Of a stretch of DNA of 64,000 nt, positions 1 through 12,282 are shown one piece after another. This stretch comes from Boesenbergia rotunda (lineage: Eukaryota > Streptophyta > Magnoliopsida > Zingiberales > Zingiberaceae). The translations under genes were made by a program, and so were the position numbers. The notes below the pieces were generated by a model. That model ran no database searches. It saw nothing but the letters and a program-made list of their open reading frames with translations, and had not been told where the DNA came from. The stretch lies in contig JAGFNQ010000290.1 of assembly GCA_024364735.1 (NCBI GenBank), positions 347,302-411,301 on the forward strand, given 5' to 3'. Every line of letters starts with the position of its first letter. Positions within the stretch are counted from its first letter, which is position 1.

Positions 1-174
1 GGCATGCCTGGCTGCGCCTTGCGCCTAGGTGCAGCAATACGAGCGCCTTTAATAACTATGAACTATATACTAATTTGATAGGAGAAATTCAAGCATTTGT
101 TTTCATATGTTGATTTTGTTTTAGATTTTGCGGAATCACCCTTATTATTATTACTTACATATGGTATTCGCTGA

Positions 175-717
175 TTTAGAAAAAACTTATATGGAGAATT
201 ATAGAAAAATAAGTGTTAGCATAACGCATATTGACTAATTAAGAATATGTATGAAAATATAATAACAAGAGTAAAATCTTCATGCGAATTAACTGAATCG
301 TTTTCCATAAGAATAAAATTATATCAAGGATCAACTTTAAGTCCTTAGCTTTTTACACTAATTGGACAAACTTATACATATAAGATACGTACCATGTTGT
401 TTGTTGTTTACAGATGATATTGCTTTTGTCGATGAGACACGTGAATGGGTAAATGCTAAACTTGAATCATGATAGAAAACGCTAAAAGTAAAGGTTTTAG
501 ACTTGTAGAGTAAAGACGAAATATATAAAATTTAAATTTAATAATATTAGACGCAATAAGATAATTGTTAAGATAAGAAATGATAAGTTGTTTGTAATGG
601 AGAATTTTTAGTATTTAGGATTATTTTTGCAAAAGGATGGAGGGATTGAGAAACCCTGTGTAGTGGGATAAGACTTGATTGCTGTTGTTGTTGTTGTATG
701 AGATTGAGAAAGATATC
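175..717 (+). mobile_element. RTE-type LINE remnant, reverse transcriptase part (left of element A)
   Basis: Non-LTR retrotransposon remnant with many stops. Conceptual translation shows a decayed RTE-clade reverse transcriptase: residues resembling a TDDIAFVDETRE block near 413-450 (the catalytic DD region), then SKGFR and LQKDGGIE-like stretches near 485-650. The same element resumes at 4084, so LTR element A landed inside it. The pre-insertion text runs from GATATC at 712-717 straight into TTACTTAAAATAC at 4084. Bases 1-174 show no recognisable gene and may be more of the same LINE. Family placement rests on remembered protein motifs and the GTTGTT-type tail of the distal half. Confidence 0.7.
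654..701 (+). mobile_element. 48-bp insertion resembling an RTE LINE 3' tail
   Basis: A short piece reading GTAGTGGGATAAGACTTGATT followed by repeated GTTGTT, like the 3' end of RTE LINEs (compare 4580-4608), lies inside the LINE coding region. It is flanked by a 10-bp direct repeat GATTGAGAAA (644-653 and 702-711). Removing the insert and one repeat rejoins the LINE text (GGIEK-D frame). This looks like an extremely 5'-truncated retrotransposition event. Confidence 0.6.
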
Positions 718-1601
718 TGTAAGTATCCCAGGTTGATTTTGATGTGGTTAACCGATATAGTTAGGTCCTGGTGTTTTTAATTCCTGTGTCTAAGTGTACA
801 GGAACTTAGGAGCGCATGAAGACGAGCGGAAGACGCAGCGGTCGAGAAGGATGACACGGAAAGGGAGCCGACGGGCTCGGTGCATCCGAGGGACGCGCGT
901 GGCATCCGAGGGACGAGAAATCGAGAGGAAGGACGCTCGAGGGGCGAAAGGTCGGAGTGGGTTCGGATGAGCCTAACTCCGGTTAGCCAGAAATCACCCA
1001 AGAAGACAAAGGAAGTCACGCTGGAGAGTGGTTAGTAGTTGCTGATCAAACCCTCTCTTAGGCGCCCGTAAGCATACGGGCACCCGACCACTTGGGCGCC
1101 CCTGTGCCAACAGGCGCCCGAGAGGCTATTTTAGCCGTTTGCGAACGTTGCTCTTTGGATAACCATCGGGCCACATGTCAGGCGCCCAAGAGCACTCGGG
1201 CGCCCTATAAGTGTCACGTCAACAAATGGATAACTTTGACCGGGGCTATAAATAGGCTCCTGGAGCTCAGTTTCATTTCATTCATTCAATCCAAGCATTA
1301 GCAAACGAGTTCTGTGTAATCATTCTTTCTTTTTCTGAGCTTTCCACGTGTAAGAGGCTTCTCCACCCGAAGGAGTTTATTCAGGAGATACGAGCTATAT
1401 TCTGCCTTGGATTAGCAACCTCCCCGGTTGCAAATCAAGTAAAATTCTGACTGTCTCTTTTCTTTAAGTTTGTTATATTTTTTATGCTATTTATTATTTA
1501 CATCAACTAACAAACATCTTTGTTAAAGACAAAATAAAATATAGGAGTTTTCTTTTTCAGGGGCAATTCACCCTCCTCTTGCCGACCTATGATCACCGTC
1601 A
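718..1601 (+). repeat. 5' LTR of element A
   Basis: 884 bp, about 60 bp shorter than its partner because of indels (one near 880-900 relative to 3310-3350). Bases 1060-1206 carry copies of the palindrome GGGCGCCC within CGGGCGCCCG-type repeats. A likely TATA box, GCTATAAATAGG, lies at about 1244-1255. Confidence 0.9.
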
Positions 1602-1603
1602 AT

Positions 1604-1615
1604 TGGTATCAGAGC
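1604..1615 (+). other. Primer binding site of element A
   Basis: TGGTATCAGAGC, complementary to the 3' end of plant initiator Met tRNA, starts two bases after the 5' LTR. Confidence 0.85.
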
Positions 1616-1661
1616 AAGAACGCTCCAGAAGGACTAACCGCCATCTGAAGCAATTTTCAAA

Positions 1662-2542
1662 ATGGTCAGATCAGTCATCTAGCCTCCAAAATTTGAGGGT
1701 GAAAACGCAAAATGGAGGTATTTTTCAAAATAAATTTTAATATCTTACTAACAATGAAATTTGGTTTTGAAGTACCTAGATATAAGAATGGAAATGAACT
1801 CGAAGAACATCTTTGGACCAAAAAGCAACACAATGAATTTACGGCAAACGGTAAGCCCAATTCCATCTTCTAAGTGTACTACCAGCCGAGGTAATCGAAC
1901 GAATCGGAATATACAATTTCGCTAAAGATCTCTGGCATAAAATGCTGGAACTCCATGAAGAATCGAAGGAAGTACAATCCGACTCCTTAATAGACACCAA
2001 CTTATCTTCAGAAGAGTCTGACACCGAGGAGGTTAACGGACTAGCATTAACGACCGAGTACCTACCAGAAGACAGTGAAAGTTCGTCCGAGATGAGCCTC
2101 GATGAAGGAAGAGAGACTTCAGAAAGAAGCAACGATGAAGGAGGGGTTTCCGACTTAAAAGGGATATGTAAGTGATGTATGTCTTCTACCTCTTGAACAG
2201 TTATATTTTGGAATTAAGGAAATGATGAAATTCCTGTGTAAATTAAAAACAAAAAATTCAAATTTGAAGAAGAAATTAGGTTTTGCTTTAGAAATGTATG
2301 ATAAAATAAAATTTAAAAATGAAAATTTGAAGTTTCAAATTAAAAATTTGGAAAACAACCATTCATGTTCAAGATGTTTACAAAATTCAAAAATTAAATA
2401 TTATGAAAAACTCAACTGGTATTTTAGATTTCATAAGGGCCAAATTGTAAAAGTTCCCAAATCATATATTCCATATAAGTTTTTGATAAATCCTGTTAGC
2501 ATAAATTTATATTGGGTCCCTAAATGTATCTTAAACTCTTGA
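1662..2542 (+). pseudogene. Decayed gag of element A
   Basis: The ATG at 1662 opens MVRSVI and is followed at once by a stop, then PPKFEGEN, the usual start of this Copia gag type. Frames shift afterwards. About 1870-2172 reads LPAEVIERIGIYNFAKDLW then an acidic Glu/Ser-rich stretch. 2222-2542 reads a Lys/Asn-rich segment with CSRC and ends NPVSINLYWVPK, like the gag tail of SIRE-like elements. No zinc knuckle or pol follows. From 2543 to 3121 the interior is AT-rich with no coding signal. It is non-functional through several stops and shifts. Confidence 0.65.
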
Positions 2543-3134
2543 TTTTCTTTTGATTAAATTAATTTTGGTAATTAATGCTTTATCTTGATAAAATTTTTTT
2601 TTGACTGTTTGTAAGAAAATTAGTTTAAGGTTTTTGCAGTGTTCTATCTACAAAAATATTTTGGAAGTTTTTTTTTCAAATAATTGAATTTATTATGATT
2701 TTTCGTTCGAAATCATGGTTTTAAATGTTAAAAAAAACTTTAAAATTAATTTCATCGAATTCGAATTTTCTGGATCTGTTGATTATCTTTTAAAACCTTG
2801 AGAAAATTTTTATTTAATTTTTTTTTCAACATAAAATTCGAAATTGACTTTCAAAAATGTTAGAAAATTATTTTAACTTTGACAATTTTTCTAAAGATAA
2901 TTCTTTGAAAATTCTAACTTATAAATTCTGAAATTATTTACTGTGTTAAAAATGTTTTCCCTTAACATTTTATGTTTTTGATGTGATCAAATGGGGAGAA
3001 GTTGTATTAAGTTAAGGGGTAGGCTCTAATTTCATTTTTTTTAGTGCTTACACTGTTATATATTTATTCATGTTTTTTTTTATATTTGTTTACCCTAACT
3101 TAATTCGAGTTGATGCATATCAAAAAAGGGAGAT

Positions 3135-4078
3135 TGTAAGTACCCTATGTTGGTTTTGATGTGGTTAACCGATTTAAGTTAGGTCATGGTGTTTTTAATC
3201 CCTGTGTTTAAGTGTACAGGAACTTAGGAGCGCAGGAAGTCGAGCGGAAAACGTAGCGGTCGAGAAGGATAGCACGGAAAGGAAGCCGACGGGCTCGATG
3301 CATTCGAGGGACACGGAGCTCTGCGGAAGAGTACGCCGGTGGAGTGAGAAGGACGCGCGTGGCGTCCGAGGGATGAGAATCCGAGAGGAAGGACGCTTGA
3401 GGGGCGAAAGGCCGGAGTCGGGTTCGGGTGAGCCTAACTCCGGTTAGCTAGAAATCATCCAAGAAGACAAAGGAAGTCAACGCTGGAGAGTAGTCAGTGG
3501 CTGCTGACTAAATCCTCTCTCGGGCGCCCGTAAGCATACGGGCGCCCGACCACTAGGCGCTCGAGCACTCGGGCGCCCTTGTGCCAACAGGCGCCCGAGA
3601 GGCTATTCTTAGCCGTTTGCGAACATTGCTCTTTAGATAACTATCGGGCCACGTGTCAGGCTCCCAAGAGCACTCGGGCGCCCTATCAGTGCTAAGTCAA
3701 CAAGCAGATAACTATGACCGGGCTATAAATAGACCCCTGGAGCTCAGTTTCATTTCATTCATTTAATCCAAGCATTAGCAAACGAGTTCTGTGTAATCTT
3801 TCTTTTTTTTTTCAAGCTTTCCACGTGTAAGAGGCTTCTTCGCCCGAAGGAGTTTATTCAGGAGATACGAGCTATATTCTGCCTTGGATTAGCAACCTCC
3901 CCGATTGCAAATCAAGTAAAATTTTGACTATCTCTTTTCTTTAAGTTTGCTATATTTTTAATGCTATTTATTATTTGCATCAACTAATAAACATCTTTGT
4001 TAAAGACGAAACAAAAGATAGGAGTTTTCTTTTTCAGGGGCAATTCACCCTCCTCTTGCCGACCTACGATCACCGTCA
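3135..4078 (+). repeat. 3' LTR of element A
   Basis: 944 bp, preceded by the purine tract at 3122-3133. Palindromic CGGGCGCCCG repeats lie at 3521-3684, better preserved than in the 5' copy (two copies separated by TAAGCATA at 3521-3548). Confidence 0.9.
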
Positions 4079-4083
4079 ATATC

Positions 4084-4608
4084 TTACTTAAAATACAAGT
4101 ATGATGGTTGAAATGGAAGAGAGCGCCAGATGTTCTTTGTGATCGTAAAATATCTCTAAGACTAAAAGGAAAGTTTTACAAAATAGTAGTTAGACCTGAT
4201 ATGTTATAGGGAGTTGAATATTGGATTATGACTCGAGCACATAAGCAGAAGATGTGAGTTGCAGAAATGAGGATGGTAAGATGGCAAGGATGGACAAGAT
4301 AAGAAATGAAAATATTAGAGACAAAGTCGATGTTACACCTATTGAGGGAAAATTATAGGAGACATGTTTAAGATGATACATACATATATGTAAACGACTA
4401 ATAGATGCTCTAGTTAGGCGATGTGAAATTATGATAAATGTGCACATCAAACGATGAAGGCCAAAGAAGACTGGTTAGCAATAATAAAACAAGTTAAAAT
4501 TTATTTAAATATAAATGATATAGTAGGGGATATAACTTAATAGCATAAAAGGATCTATATAGCCGACCCCATTTAGTAGGATAAATCTTGGTTGTTGTTA
4601 TTGTTGTA
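4084..4608 (+). mobile_element. RTE-type LINE remnant, 3' end (right of element A)
   Basis: Continues the LINE interrupted at 717. Conceptual translation with stops matches the distal RTE protein: a WLKWK-RAPDVLCDRKISLRLKG-like stretch, then AHKQKM, AEMRM and RNENIRDKV-like blocks up to about 4470. It ends with GCCGACCCCATTTAGTAGG and an imperfect GTTGTT tail at about 4590-4608, typical of plant RTE elements. Decayed. Confidence 0.7.
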
Positions 4609-5967
4609 CCCTCATTATTATCACCCTCACATCACATGATTTTAACGGAAGTATAAACAAAATTCGCAAAATACAATAAACTCAAACATTTCCTTATTTT
4701 TGGAAAAGATGATCAAAAGGGTCTATATTAGAGTTATATTGCAAAAAGAGAAAAAAGTGTATCTATTTCTTTCTCGTTATTTTTGGGGTTAGGATTTTAT
4801 GCATTAAATAAGTTTTTGAGTTAATATAATTTTTAATTTTCTTTTCTCTAGGTAACGGTTATATCTTTACTCATCCGCAATGCTACATCTCTATGTTTAG
4901 TCACAACCCTCCATATCGGAAAACCACCTCTTGTCCCCTCTTAGCTCCATTATAGCTTCTCCCATTATAACCCTCCATACTTCTGCTACCTTCCTACTAC
5001 CTTCCTATTCTGTAGCTTCATGAAAGTTGCCACCTTGTATCATATCTTACCATCACTCTAGAAATCCACTAAACATGTGGTGGCCTAGGCAGTGTGTACT
5101 TGCTTGGTAGTTCATTGTTTCCATTTTTATTCTTACATCCACGCCTAGTAATAAAGCTATTGCTTGTTTTGTTTCAAATAGATATTGTTTGATAAGGATG
5201 CAAATTCAAAATTTATATGTTATTCAAAAATGAAATGTGGCAATGATACATGCATATATTAACACTTAACCAAATAAGTTTTAGTACTGTTTTTTTTCTT
5301 GAAGTTTGTAAGAATGGATTACCATGCTCCTACTGTTGGATCGAAATAGAGGCTAGAAGTGGCATGTGAATAGCTAGCTGTTTAATTTCTACATAAGATT
5401 AGTGTGCAACAACAAACAAATAACAAATTCAAATACGGAAGCAACAATGAAGACAATGCAAACGAGAGAGGTTTTATGTGGTTTGGAATCCTTGACTCCT
5501 ACTACATGACTTATGCCCCTTCAACGAGTCACTCCACGAAATCCACTAGCTCTCTCCTTCTCAGATACTTTTCGGAGATGGAGTAATCTCTTGCAAAAAC
5601 TCTTTCTTACAAATAAAACTTATGGCACAAGAGAAGAGTTACAATTAGGGCAAGAGAAATAGAGTGGAAGTCGAGAGAATTAGCAGAGTATAAGTACTTT
5701 ATTAAATCCTTTCGTAGCTCTTTGAACCCTATTTGTAGCCCTCGATCAAATCCTCATTTAACCTTCATAATATATTCTTTACAACATCTCTATCGACTTC
5801 TTTAATCAGTCAATTGAGCTCGCTAAAGCTTTAGGAATACCACTGATACAACATGTTAACCATTCTGTTGTAATTGTCTAACTGTTCCATATTCAATCTT
5901 CTATCAGTTGGTTGTTCCTGCAGAAGCTTCAAACTCATCAACCATATGAACAAATTATCCATTCCGA
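4609..5967. other. No gene recognised
   Basis: AT-rich intergenic sequence. A stretch near 5400-5700 (CACGAAATCCACTAG...GGAGATGGAGTAATCTC) looks like repeat debris, but I could not assign it. No supported ORF or RNA. Confidence 0.4.
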
Positions 5968-6187
5968 CGGATCCCATGGGTGTGGTGTAGTGGTAAAGCA
6001 CTTAGGGGAATACATAAGAGACTAGAGTTTGAATTCTAGTAGGGACGAATATGCTAGAGCTTGGCCTTTAAGTTTGCATAAGATGTGCTCCGGATTTACC
6101 AAGTAGGCGAACCAAGGGGAAGACTGTCTACCTCTAGGATTAGTTGGGCGAAGCCTAGACACCTAGATTATCAAAAAAAAAAAAAAA
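5968..6187 (+). mobile_element. tRNA-derived SINE 1
   Basis: About 220 bp. The head has a pol III A box (GTGGTGTAGTGGTAAAGCAC, 5982-6001) and a degenerate B box (AGTTTGAATTCTAG, 6026-6039). It ends in a run of about 14 A at 6174-6187. The flanks are a 9-bp duplication CCATTCCGA (5959-5967 and 6188-6196), with similar bases just beyond. Non-coding; mobilised in trans by LINEs. Confidence 0.85.
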
Positions 6188-6196
6188 CCATTCCGA

Positions 6197-7950
6197 TGTA
6201 ATAACAAAACGGTTTCTTGAGGCAACTCAAATTATCATCGTCGACTAATCAACCCACTTGCTTACCAACAAAAGGCGAACAGAAACATTCTATTCCCTTT
6301 TCATTTAACCTAAGTCTACTGGTCAGTCAACTCAAGCATTAGTCAACTGAAAATCACATATATTTAAATCTCACTGACTAAAGTCATTTATTGGTTTAGT
6401 TTGTGCTTAATCTTGCCCACGTTAAACCTTTTGTATAAATGCCTTGACACCCAACTTTGCATAAAATAAAAATGGCAAGAGTATCCTTTTAAGGGACTTT
6501 GTATATCAAGAAACCACCTTCTTGGTCTTCCTTTTTTTTTTGCCGAACATCTAGTCGAGACTTCCATTTGTAAGCATTTGGTCATCTTCTGCTGGGACTA
6601 CCTCTATTACACCTACAATAAACTACACTTGTTCACTTGGCACACCTCATTAGGAAGCACAAATTTCTAATTTAAACCTTCGTCCAAACATTAAAGCTAT
6701 TTAAAGACAATTGCACCAACCCCTACTTCTTCCAAATGTGATAGTGATGTTGTATATATGTTTATTGGGATTCATTCTTTAGGAGTTTTTCTATTGGGCA
6801 TATGTTTCTCTGACAATTTTTCTTTAGGAGGGCGCATTCTTAATCTTTGCTAAATTGAAATGTTTCATCTAGATTTAGCTGCTTGAATAAACATATCGTA
6901 ATGAACATTTCTAAAATCACTTGAATTGATTTTGATATTTTGTCATTTTAAAATTGATTGTACATCACTTTTTTTTGCTAGTTTGCAAAATGTGATGAAG
7001 ATTATGCAAATTTTTTTTATGGGATCAGCTAATGTTAAAGTTGTTTCTCCAGCATATTTTTTTATTAAAAAATCCATCACTATTAGGTATGTATTTATGC
7101 ACTGAATCCACTTGCATTTGGAGCAACTTTGCTCCAAAATTGTATAATTTAATTAAAATTCACTGATAAAAAATAAATTTAATCATTGAAACATGGTCTC
7201 TTGAACAAGATTTTATTTCACTGTTATAAAATTTTCTAATTTCATTAAATTATTTGAGTTTGCATATTGGGTAAAGATACACAACCTGAACTACTGGGGG
7301 CTCAAAATCCAGGGAAATAACAGATTGAATTTGGTATGTAGTTCATCTCGATGGAACAAATAATAAAGGATCTAATGGAATTTTTAAAGAGCAAGAAATA
7401 TGTCTGAATGTATTTGAAACTTGATTTGAGAGCTTCAATCATCTTCGTATATTATATGGATTCTCTACATTGCTTAATCCACTCGAGTAATTACTGCTTT
7501 CTAATTTATTCTTATGTTTGAGGTCACAATCATTTACGGTTTCTTTGCATTAAACTGGAAGTAATCCAATTTCAAGCTAGCATAAATTATTTGGTACTTC
7601 CATTTCCATACTTTGATTTTTAAAATTGTTCAATCAATACGATTTTACCATGTAGGGCTGATAGAAACCTTAGGATGTGTTTGGGGTTTGAGAGTCACTT
7701 GGGTCAAAAGATTTGGAAATGGAGGCTCAAGGGCTTTCATAGATCCATATATCTATATCTGTCTATCTATATATAGACGATTGTGCCTTGTATTGCAAGG
7801 CATAAAATTTGGCAACCATGGTGAGCTCACTTGTATGTTCTTGAGAAAGCAAAATTATATCTAAAATATCATTCCATGTGGACACTGTGACAAGATGAAT
7901 TAAAGTAATGGTTTAAAATTTCGGTTTTGTGCATGATAAAATTGGAAAAT
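6197..7950. other. No gene recognised
   Basis: AT-rich sequence with short chance ORFs only. A stretch at 7740-7780 is a low-complexity ATCTATATCTGTCTATC run. Nothing assignable. Confidence 0.4.
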
Positions 7951-7964
7951 TTACCATTTCGCTT

Positions 7965-8690
7965 GCTCCCGACGCTAGTGCTCGCCCACCACAGGTCGCG
8001 ACGGGTTCTTGAAGGTGTTGGATCCCACAACAATATCTACAAGATCATGGAGGCTGCCACAATCTTGCAACGAACTCCGCGGGGTGCTGAAGCTGCGGCG
8101 AACTCTGCGGGGTCATGGAGGATCCCCTAGCGAATTCCGTGGGGTCGCAGAGGTCATCGTGGGTCACTACGGAGATGCCTGTGACCTTCGTGGGATTGCA
8201 GAGTCCACTGCGACCTCCGTCGATCATCTCCACGGATCGTGACGAGGATGCCCGTGACCTCCGCGGGTCACGTCAGGACGTTCACAGGCTCGCTATAGGG
8301 ATGAAAACTTAGGTGTATAATTCAACTTTAGGTTAATAATTTCAATTTTTACCTAGCATTGGTGCTCGCCCAACCACCACGGGCCGCGGAGGTGTTGGGA
8401 TCCCAGAACGATATGCACAAGGTCGCGGATGCTGCCACGATCCTGTGGCGAACTCTATGGGGGCCGCAGAGGATCTCGCGGCGAACTCCGTGGGGTCCCA
8501 GAGGTCATCGCGGGTCACGACGGAGATGCCAGCAACCTTCGTAGGGTCGCGGAGGCCACTGTGAGCTCCGTCGATAATGGCGGGGATGCCCGTGACCTCT
8601 GCCGGTCGTGGTAGGGATGCCCGTGACCTCCGTGGGTCATTTCAGGGATGCTCGCCGATGTGCTATAGAGATGAAAAGTTAGGTGTATAA
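7965..8690. repeat. CpG-rich duplicated repeat, unit about 383 bp
   Basis: Two imperfect direct copies, aligned by GTGCTCGCC at 7979 and 8362, each ending in GCTATAG-GATGAAAA-TTAGGTGTATAAT. Inside each copy a shorter motif (CGAACTCCGCGGGGT and variants) repeats several times. GC content is far above the AT-rich surroundings. All frames give ORF-like stretches because of the base composition, so no protein is claimed. Family unknown. Confidence 0.6.
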
Positions 8691-8699
8691 TTAAACTTT

Positions 8700-11394
8700 A
8701 GGTTAATACAAATAATTTCAATTGATTATACATTATTAATATCAATATTTGAATGTATATTTGAAGTATATGCATTGTATTTTATAAGTTATGGGATATT
8801 TATATCTAAGAAACTGTATTTCATTTCATAACGGATCAATATTTTATGTCAATTTTAGTTCTAAATTTTATATTATTCTGGAGAAAGAGTACTCTTAATT
8901 TAGCCCAAATCAAACTAAACATATTTCTACTCACTAGTGGCTTGAAAATAACTTGAAAAAAAAATTATGAAAACACAAAGGAAAAGGACAATGTCTCTGA
9001 CAATTGCATTCTTGTAGGTTGTGATGGTTGGAAGCATAGGTAAGAAATGAACATGGTTATTTATGGTGGCTTATTTTCTCTTACTCGTTGCACCGTGATT
9101 GTATGCTTTATATTATGAGCAGTAATTGTATGTGCCTTTATTTTATGATGTTACTTATTTTATTTTTTTTAAATTTTTTTTGATAGTCACTTATTTTCTC
9201 TTACTCGTTGCACCGTGAATATGCTTTTTTTTTTAGCATTTATTATATGTTGATTACTTTTGGGACGTGATATTAACACCCACTTGTTTTATGGCTTCCA
9301 GATTCACATGTCGGTGGCGGACACTCAGTCCACAATCGTGCTTAGAGGAGAATCACAATTCTTCCAGCGGAGGAACGTTTAGTTGATCATATTGGGGTTT
9401 CGGTTTGACTTGGAGATAATATTTTTTGGTGTGTAACTTGATTTGTTGTTGACACTTGCTGGGACAGCATGTCGGTTACCTTTTGTTTTTCTTTAAATTT
9501 AACCATAGTTTGTTGTGGTGACATGGCATGTCGGTGTTTCTGTTTAGTGAATAGATTAATGTTTATCTTTCGTGATCTGAGTATAATCATTGGCTTTCAT
9601 ATAATATTTATTTACAGTAAAACCGATTATAGGGTAGTTGCTATCAAAATTTATAGAAAACCCCTTTATTTTTGGATTAAGGAATCCTGTTCTTGGCATT
9701 CTAATGATAGTTTTTTCCTTACTGGTATATCAAGTGAACTAATGACTTATCTACCCGGAAGGAATAGGAAGGGAGTTAAGGGGGAAGGAAGTAATTTCTA
9801 ATATCTTCAGTGTACTTGGAAGTAGCCGGTTCTGATGGATCTGGAAGGGCTTCCGAGCAATAGTTGGCTTTGTTTCTATTCTTTTCCTAAAATTGGACTA
9901 AAGATGAGGACCGGGTTTTGGAACTTGTTGGTAGAAAGATGGTCTATAGTGTTCATGTTTATAACTAGAAAATGGATCTACTCTTGTTTTAATCTCAGCA
10001 AGATTATATAAAAATGGAAATCAAATAAAAGCACAAACACAAGCATAGAACATGCTTCGAGTCCTTAAACTTATATTTCATGGTCTATTATTCTTTGGTT
10101 GATCGCTTTTGGAATCTATTAGCTTAGTGTGATAAAGAGTTAGTGTAAAAGTCTGGTAATGCAAATATTAAGTTCTGAATAACATTCGTTGTTCAAAATT
10201 TAGCTTACCGTTACATGGTACATTCAGGACTTCGTCATATGTTCAATTTCCAATTGACCATCTGGACTTTTTACTAACAAGACCTTAGTTGATTTTCTTG
10301 GACTTCCATCGGCTAGTTCTCAATCAGGTCTTCCATTGTTGGTTTCCAACCAGGTCTTCTGTGCTGATTCACAATCAAGACTTGTCGTTGTCTAGTCTCA
10401 CTAGACTTTATTGTCTAGTCTACTGGACTTTCATTGTCTAGTTCCATTAGGTCTTTGTCAGTATTTGATTCCCAACTAGGACTTTGCATCTTGTCAAGTT
10501 ACATACACTTGTAAACTTGACAGTCTTATTAGATCACAAAAAAAAAAAAATCTAACTTTAAACTTAACTATGCATCAAAATATAAGTTTGATGTAGTGCT
10601 CCCAACACCAACATACTTGGCCTACTGGACATTCTCACTTGCTTGGAATTCACTTTTCTAAAACTTTCCTCTACCATAAAGTTTAATCTCCTAAGGTTTT
10701 TCTTTTGCTGAACATTTCGTTACCTTTTTGACCTGCTTAGGATTCTCCTTGCTAGACATTTGGTTACTCTTGACCCGTTTGACTTTAGCTAGGCTAGGTC
10801 AACCTTGACCTCTCACTTTGTCACTTGCTTAGGTCAACCTATCAGAACTTTTCACTTTCTCACGTACTTATTTGGATTTCTCATTCAACTACCAAATATC
10901 TAATCACCCTTGATTTACTTGGACTTACCACAAATGTTTAAGTATCTGGTCAACTTTGAACTGGTTGAATCAACCCTTGGGAATCAATTGTACCAGCAAT
11001 CTTCCCACTAAAACACATCTACTTGACAACCTTCACTATATATATATATATATATATATAAAATCAAACATCAAAAATTCTAAAAGTTGATTGCATGAAC
11101 AGGAGCCTATCGATTGAAGTATAGTATTTATATGGATGGTGTTTACATAACTATAAGTGATTAGTTGCTATTCATTTTTTATTTTCAAGAGGATGACATG
11201 CCCTTCAGATGCTTCAGATTTCGTTAGCTACTAAGAAGCTTCGAGCTTCAAATTATAGCCCTCTACTAGACTCATTGATCATATGGGTCAATGCAAAGCC
11301 TAGGCATACTTTGTCCTCGTAGGCAACTCAGCTCATCTCTATAATGCTTGGGGGTAGAGTATTTCTGACTTTCAGTTCTTCCTCTACTTTGTCT
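8700..11394. other. Mostly unassigned; LTR-like debris in the right part
   Basis: A 29-bp direct repeat (CTTATTTTCTCTTACTCGTT...) occurs near 9069 and 9189. At 10250-11000 the text is rich in TCTAGTCTCACTAGAC and CTTGACC-type phrases, as in the LTRs of this genome, and may be the 3' LTR of Copia element I. No coding sequence is supported; the weak exon candidate at 9302-9382 is discussed in the findings. Confidence 0.35.
11036..11061. repeat. (TA)n microsatellite
   Basis: About 13 uninterrupted TA dinucleotides. Confidence 0.9.
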
Positions 11395-12273
11395 TTACAT
11401 AGTCAAGTACAATGTCTCCCTTTGCAATATAGTACAAAATGATGTTTAATTTTTATATGTTTGGTTCTCAAATGATATACCATTTTTTATTAGATTATTA
11501 TTGTACTCATGTTGTCATATAGTACCTTAACATTTTATAATTCAAACAATCATCTTCTAATACGTGTATCATCCATAATATTTAAACTACACATTCACCC
11601 ATTACAATATATTCAGGTGGATAAAGGAACATAATGCTATTTACAAACCTAATAGTTGATAGCTCCCTCTAGTACTTCTATATAACTTGCATCCTGCATA
11701 GTGAGAATCAGAATACCCATGTAATTCAAAAGTCTCAATTTATGGTACCATAATCCTATCTTATGAATACCCTTGAGATATCTCAAGATTTGTAGACATG
11801 TCAGATTCTTTAGGCACAAGATTAAAATTTTTTTATATACATACAACAAGCAATATATCGTCACTGAGTTATAAGGTATAGAAGGTTGCCAATAGCACTC
11901 CTATAATATTTGGCAACTATAGGTTTGCCTTTGAGATCATGATTTAGTTTGATATGGGTTGCCATATCTGTGATTTTTCATTAAAAATTTCTTAGTTATT
12001 TCTTTAGCATGCTTAAATTGGTGTATGTGATTGTCTTCCTTGGTTTTTTAATTTGTAGTCCCAATAAGAATATTAATTCTTTGCAAAACTCATTTTAATC
12101 TCCCTCTCCATTAATATTGTGAATTCCTTTTAAGAATTTTGTATTAGTTGACCCAAAATGATGTCATTGACATGCACTAAGGCAAAAAAGATATTATTGT
12201 TGCAAGTTTTAATAAATAATGTTGTATCAATTTGACTTTTGTTTAAATTTTTTTTTCAGAAACTAAGTAGTTA
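11395..12273 (-). pseudogene. Copia element I: reverse transcriptase 3' part and RNase H
   Basis: On the - strand the translation gives, from 12240 downward, DTTLFIKT, a HVNDIIFGSTNTKF-like stretch (normally YVDDIIFG, the RT catalytic site), GLQIKKP, RSAIGNLLYL, then ILRYLKGIHKIGLWY (start of RNase H) near 11750, and KGDIVLDYV near 11400. All are hallmarks of a SIRE-like Copia polyprotein. Multiple stops and frameshifts make it non-functional. The upstream part continues at 17257 beyond MULE1. Confidence 0.8.
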
Positions 12274-12282
12274 TATAATCTT
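12274..12282. repeat. Left 9-bp target-site duplication of MULE1
   Basis: TATAATCTT, repeated exactly at 17248-17256. Nine base pairs is the Mutator-superfamily size. Confidence 0.9.

Larger units (their letters stand above)
718..4078 (+). mobile_element. LTR retrotransposon A, gag-only, complete with TSD
   Basis: Two long direct repeats (718-1601 and 3135-4078) begin TGTAAG and end CCGTCA. The element is flanked by a perfect 5-bp target-site duplication ATATC (713-717 and 4079-4083). The primer site matches initiator Met tRNA (TGGTATCAGAGC, 1604-1615) and a purine tract AAAAAAGGGAGA lies at 3122-3133. Only a decayed gag is present in the 1.53-kb interior; no protease, integrase or reverse transcriptase is seen. 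It is therefore non-autonomous, and Copia-like by primer site and gag type. It sits inside the RTE LINE. Confidence 0.9.
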
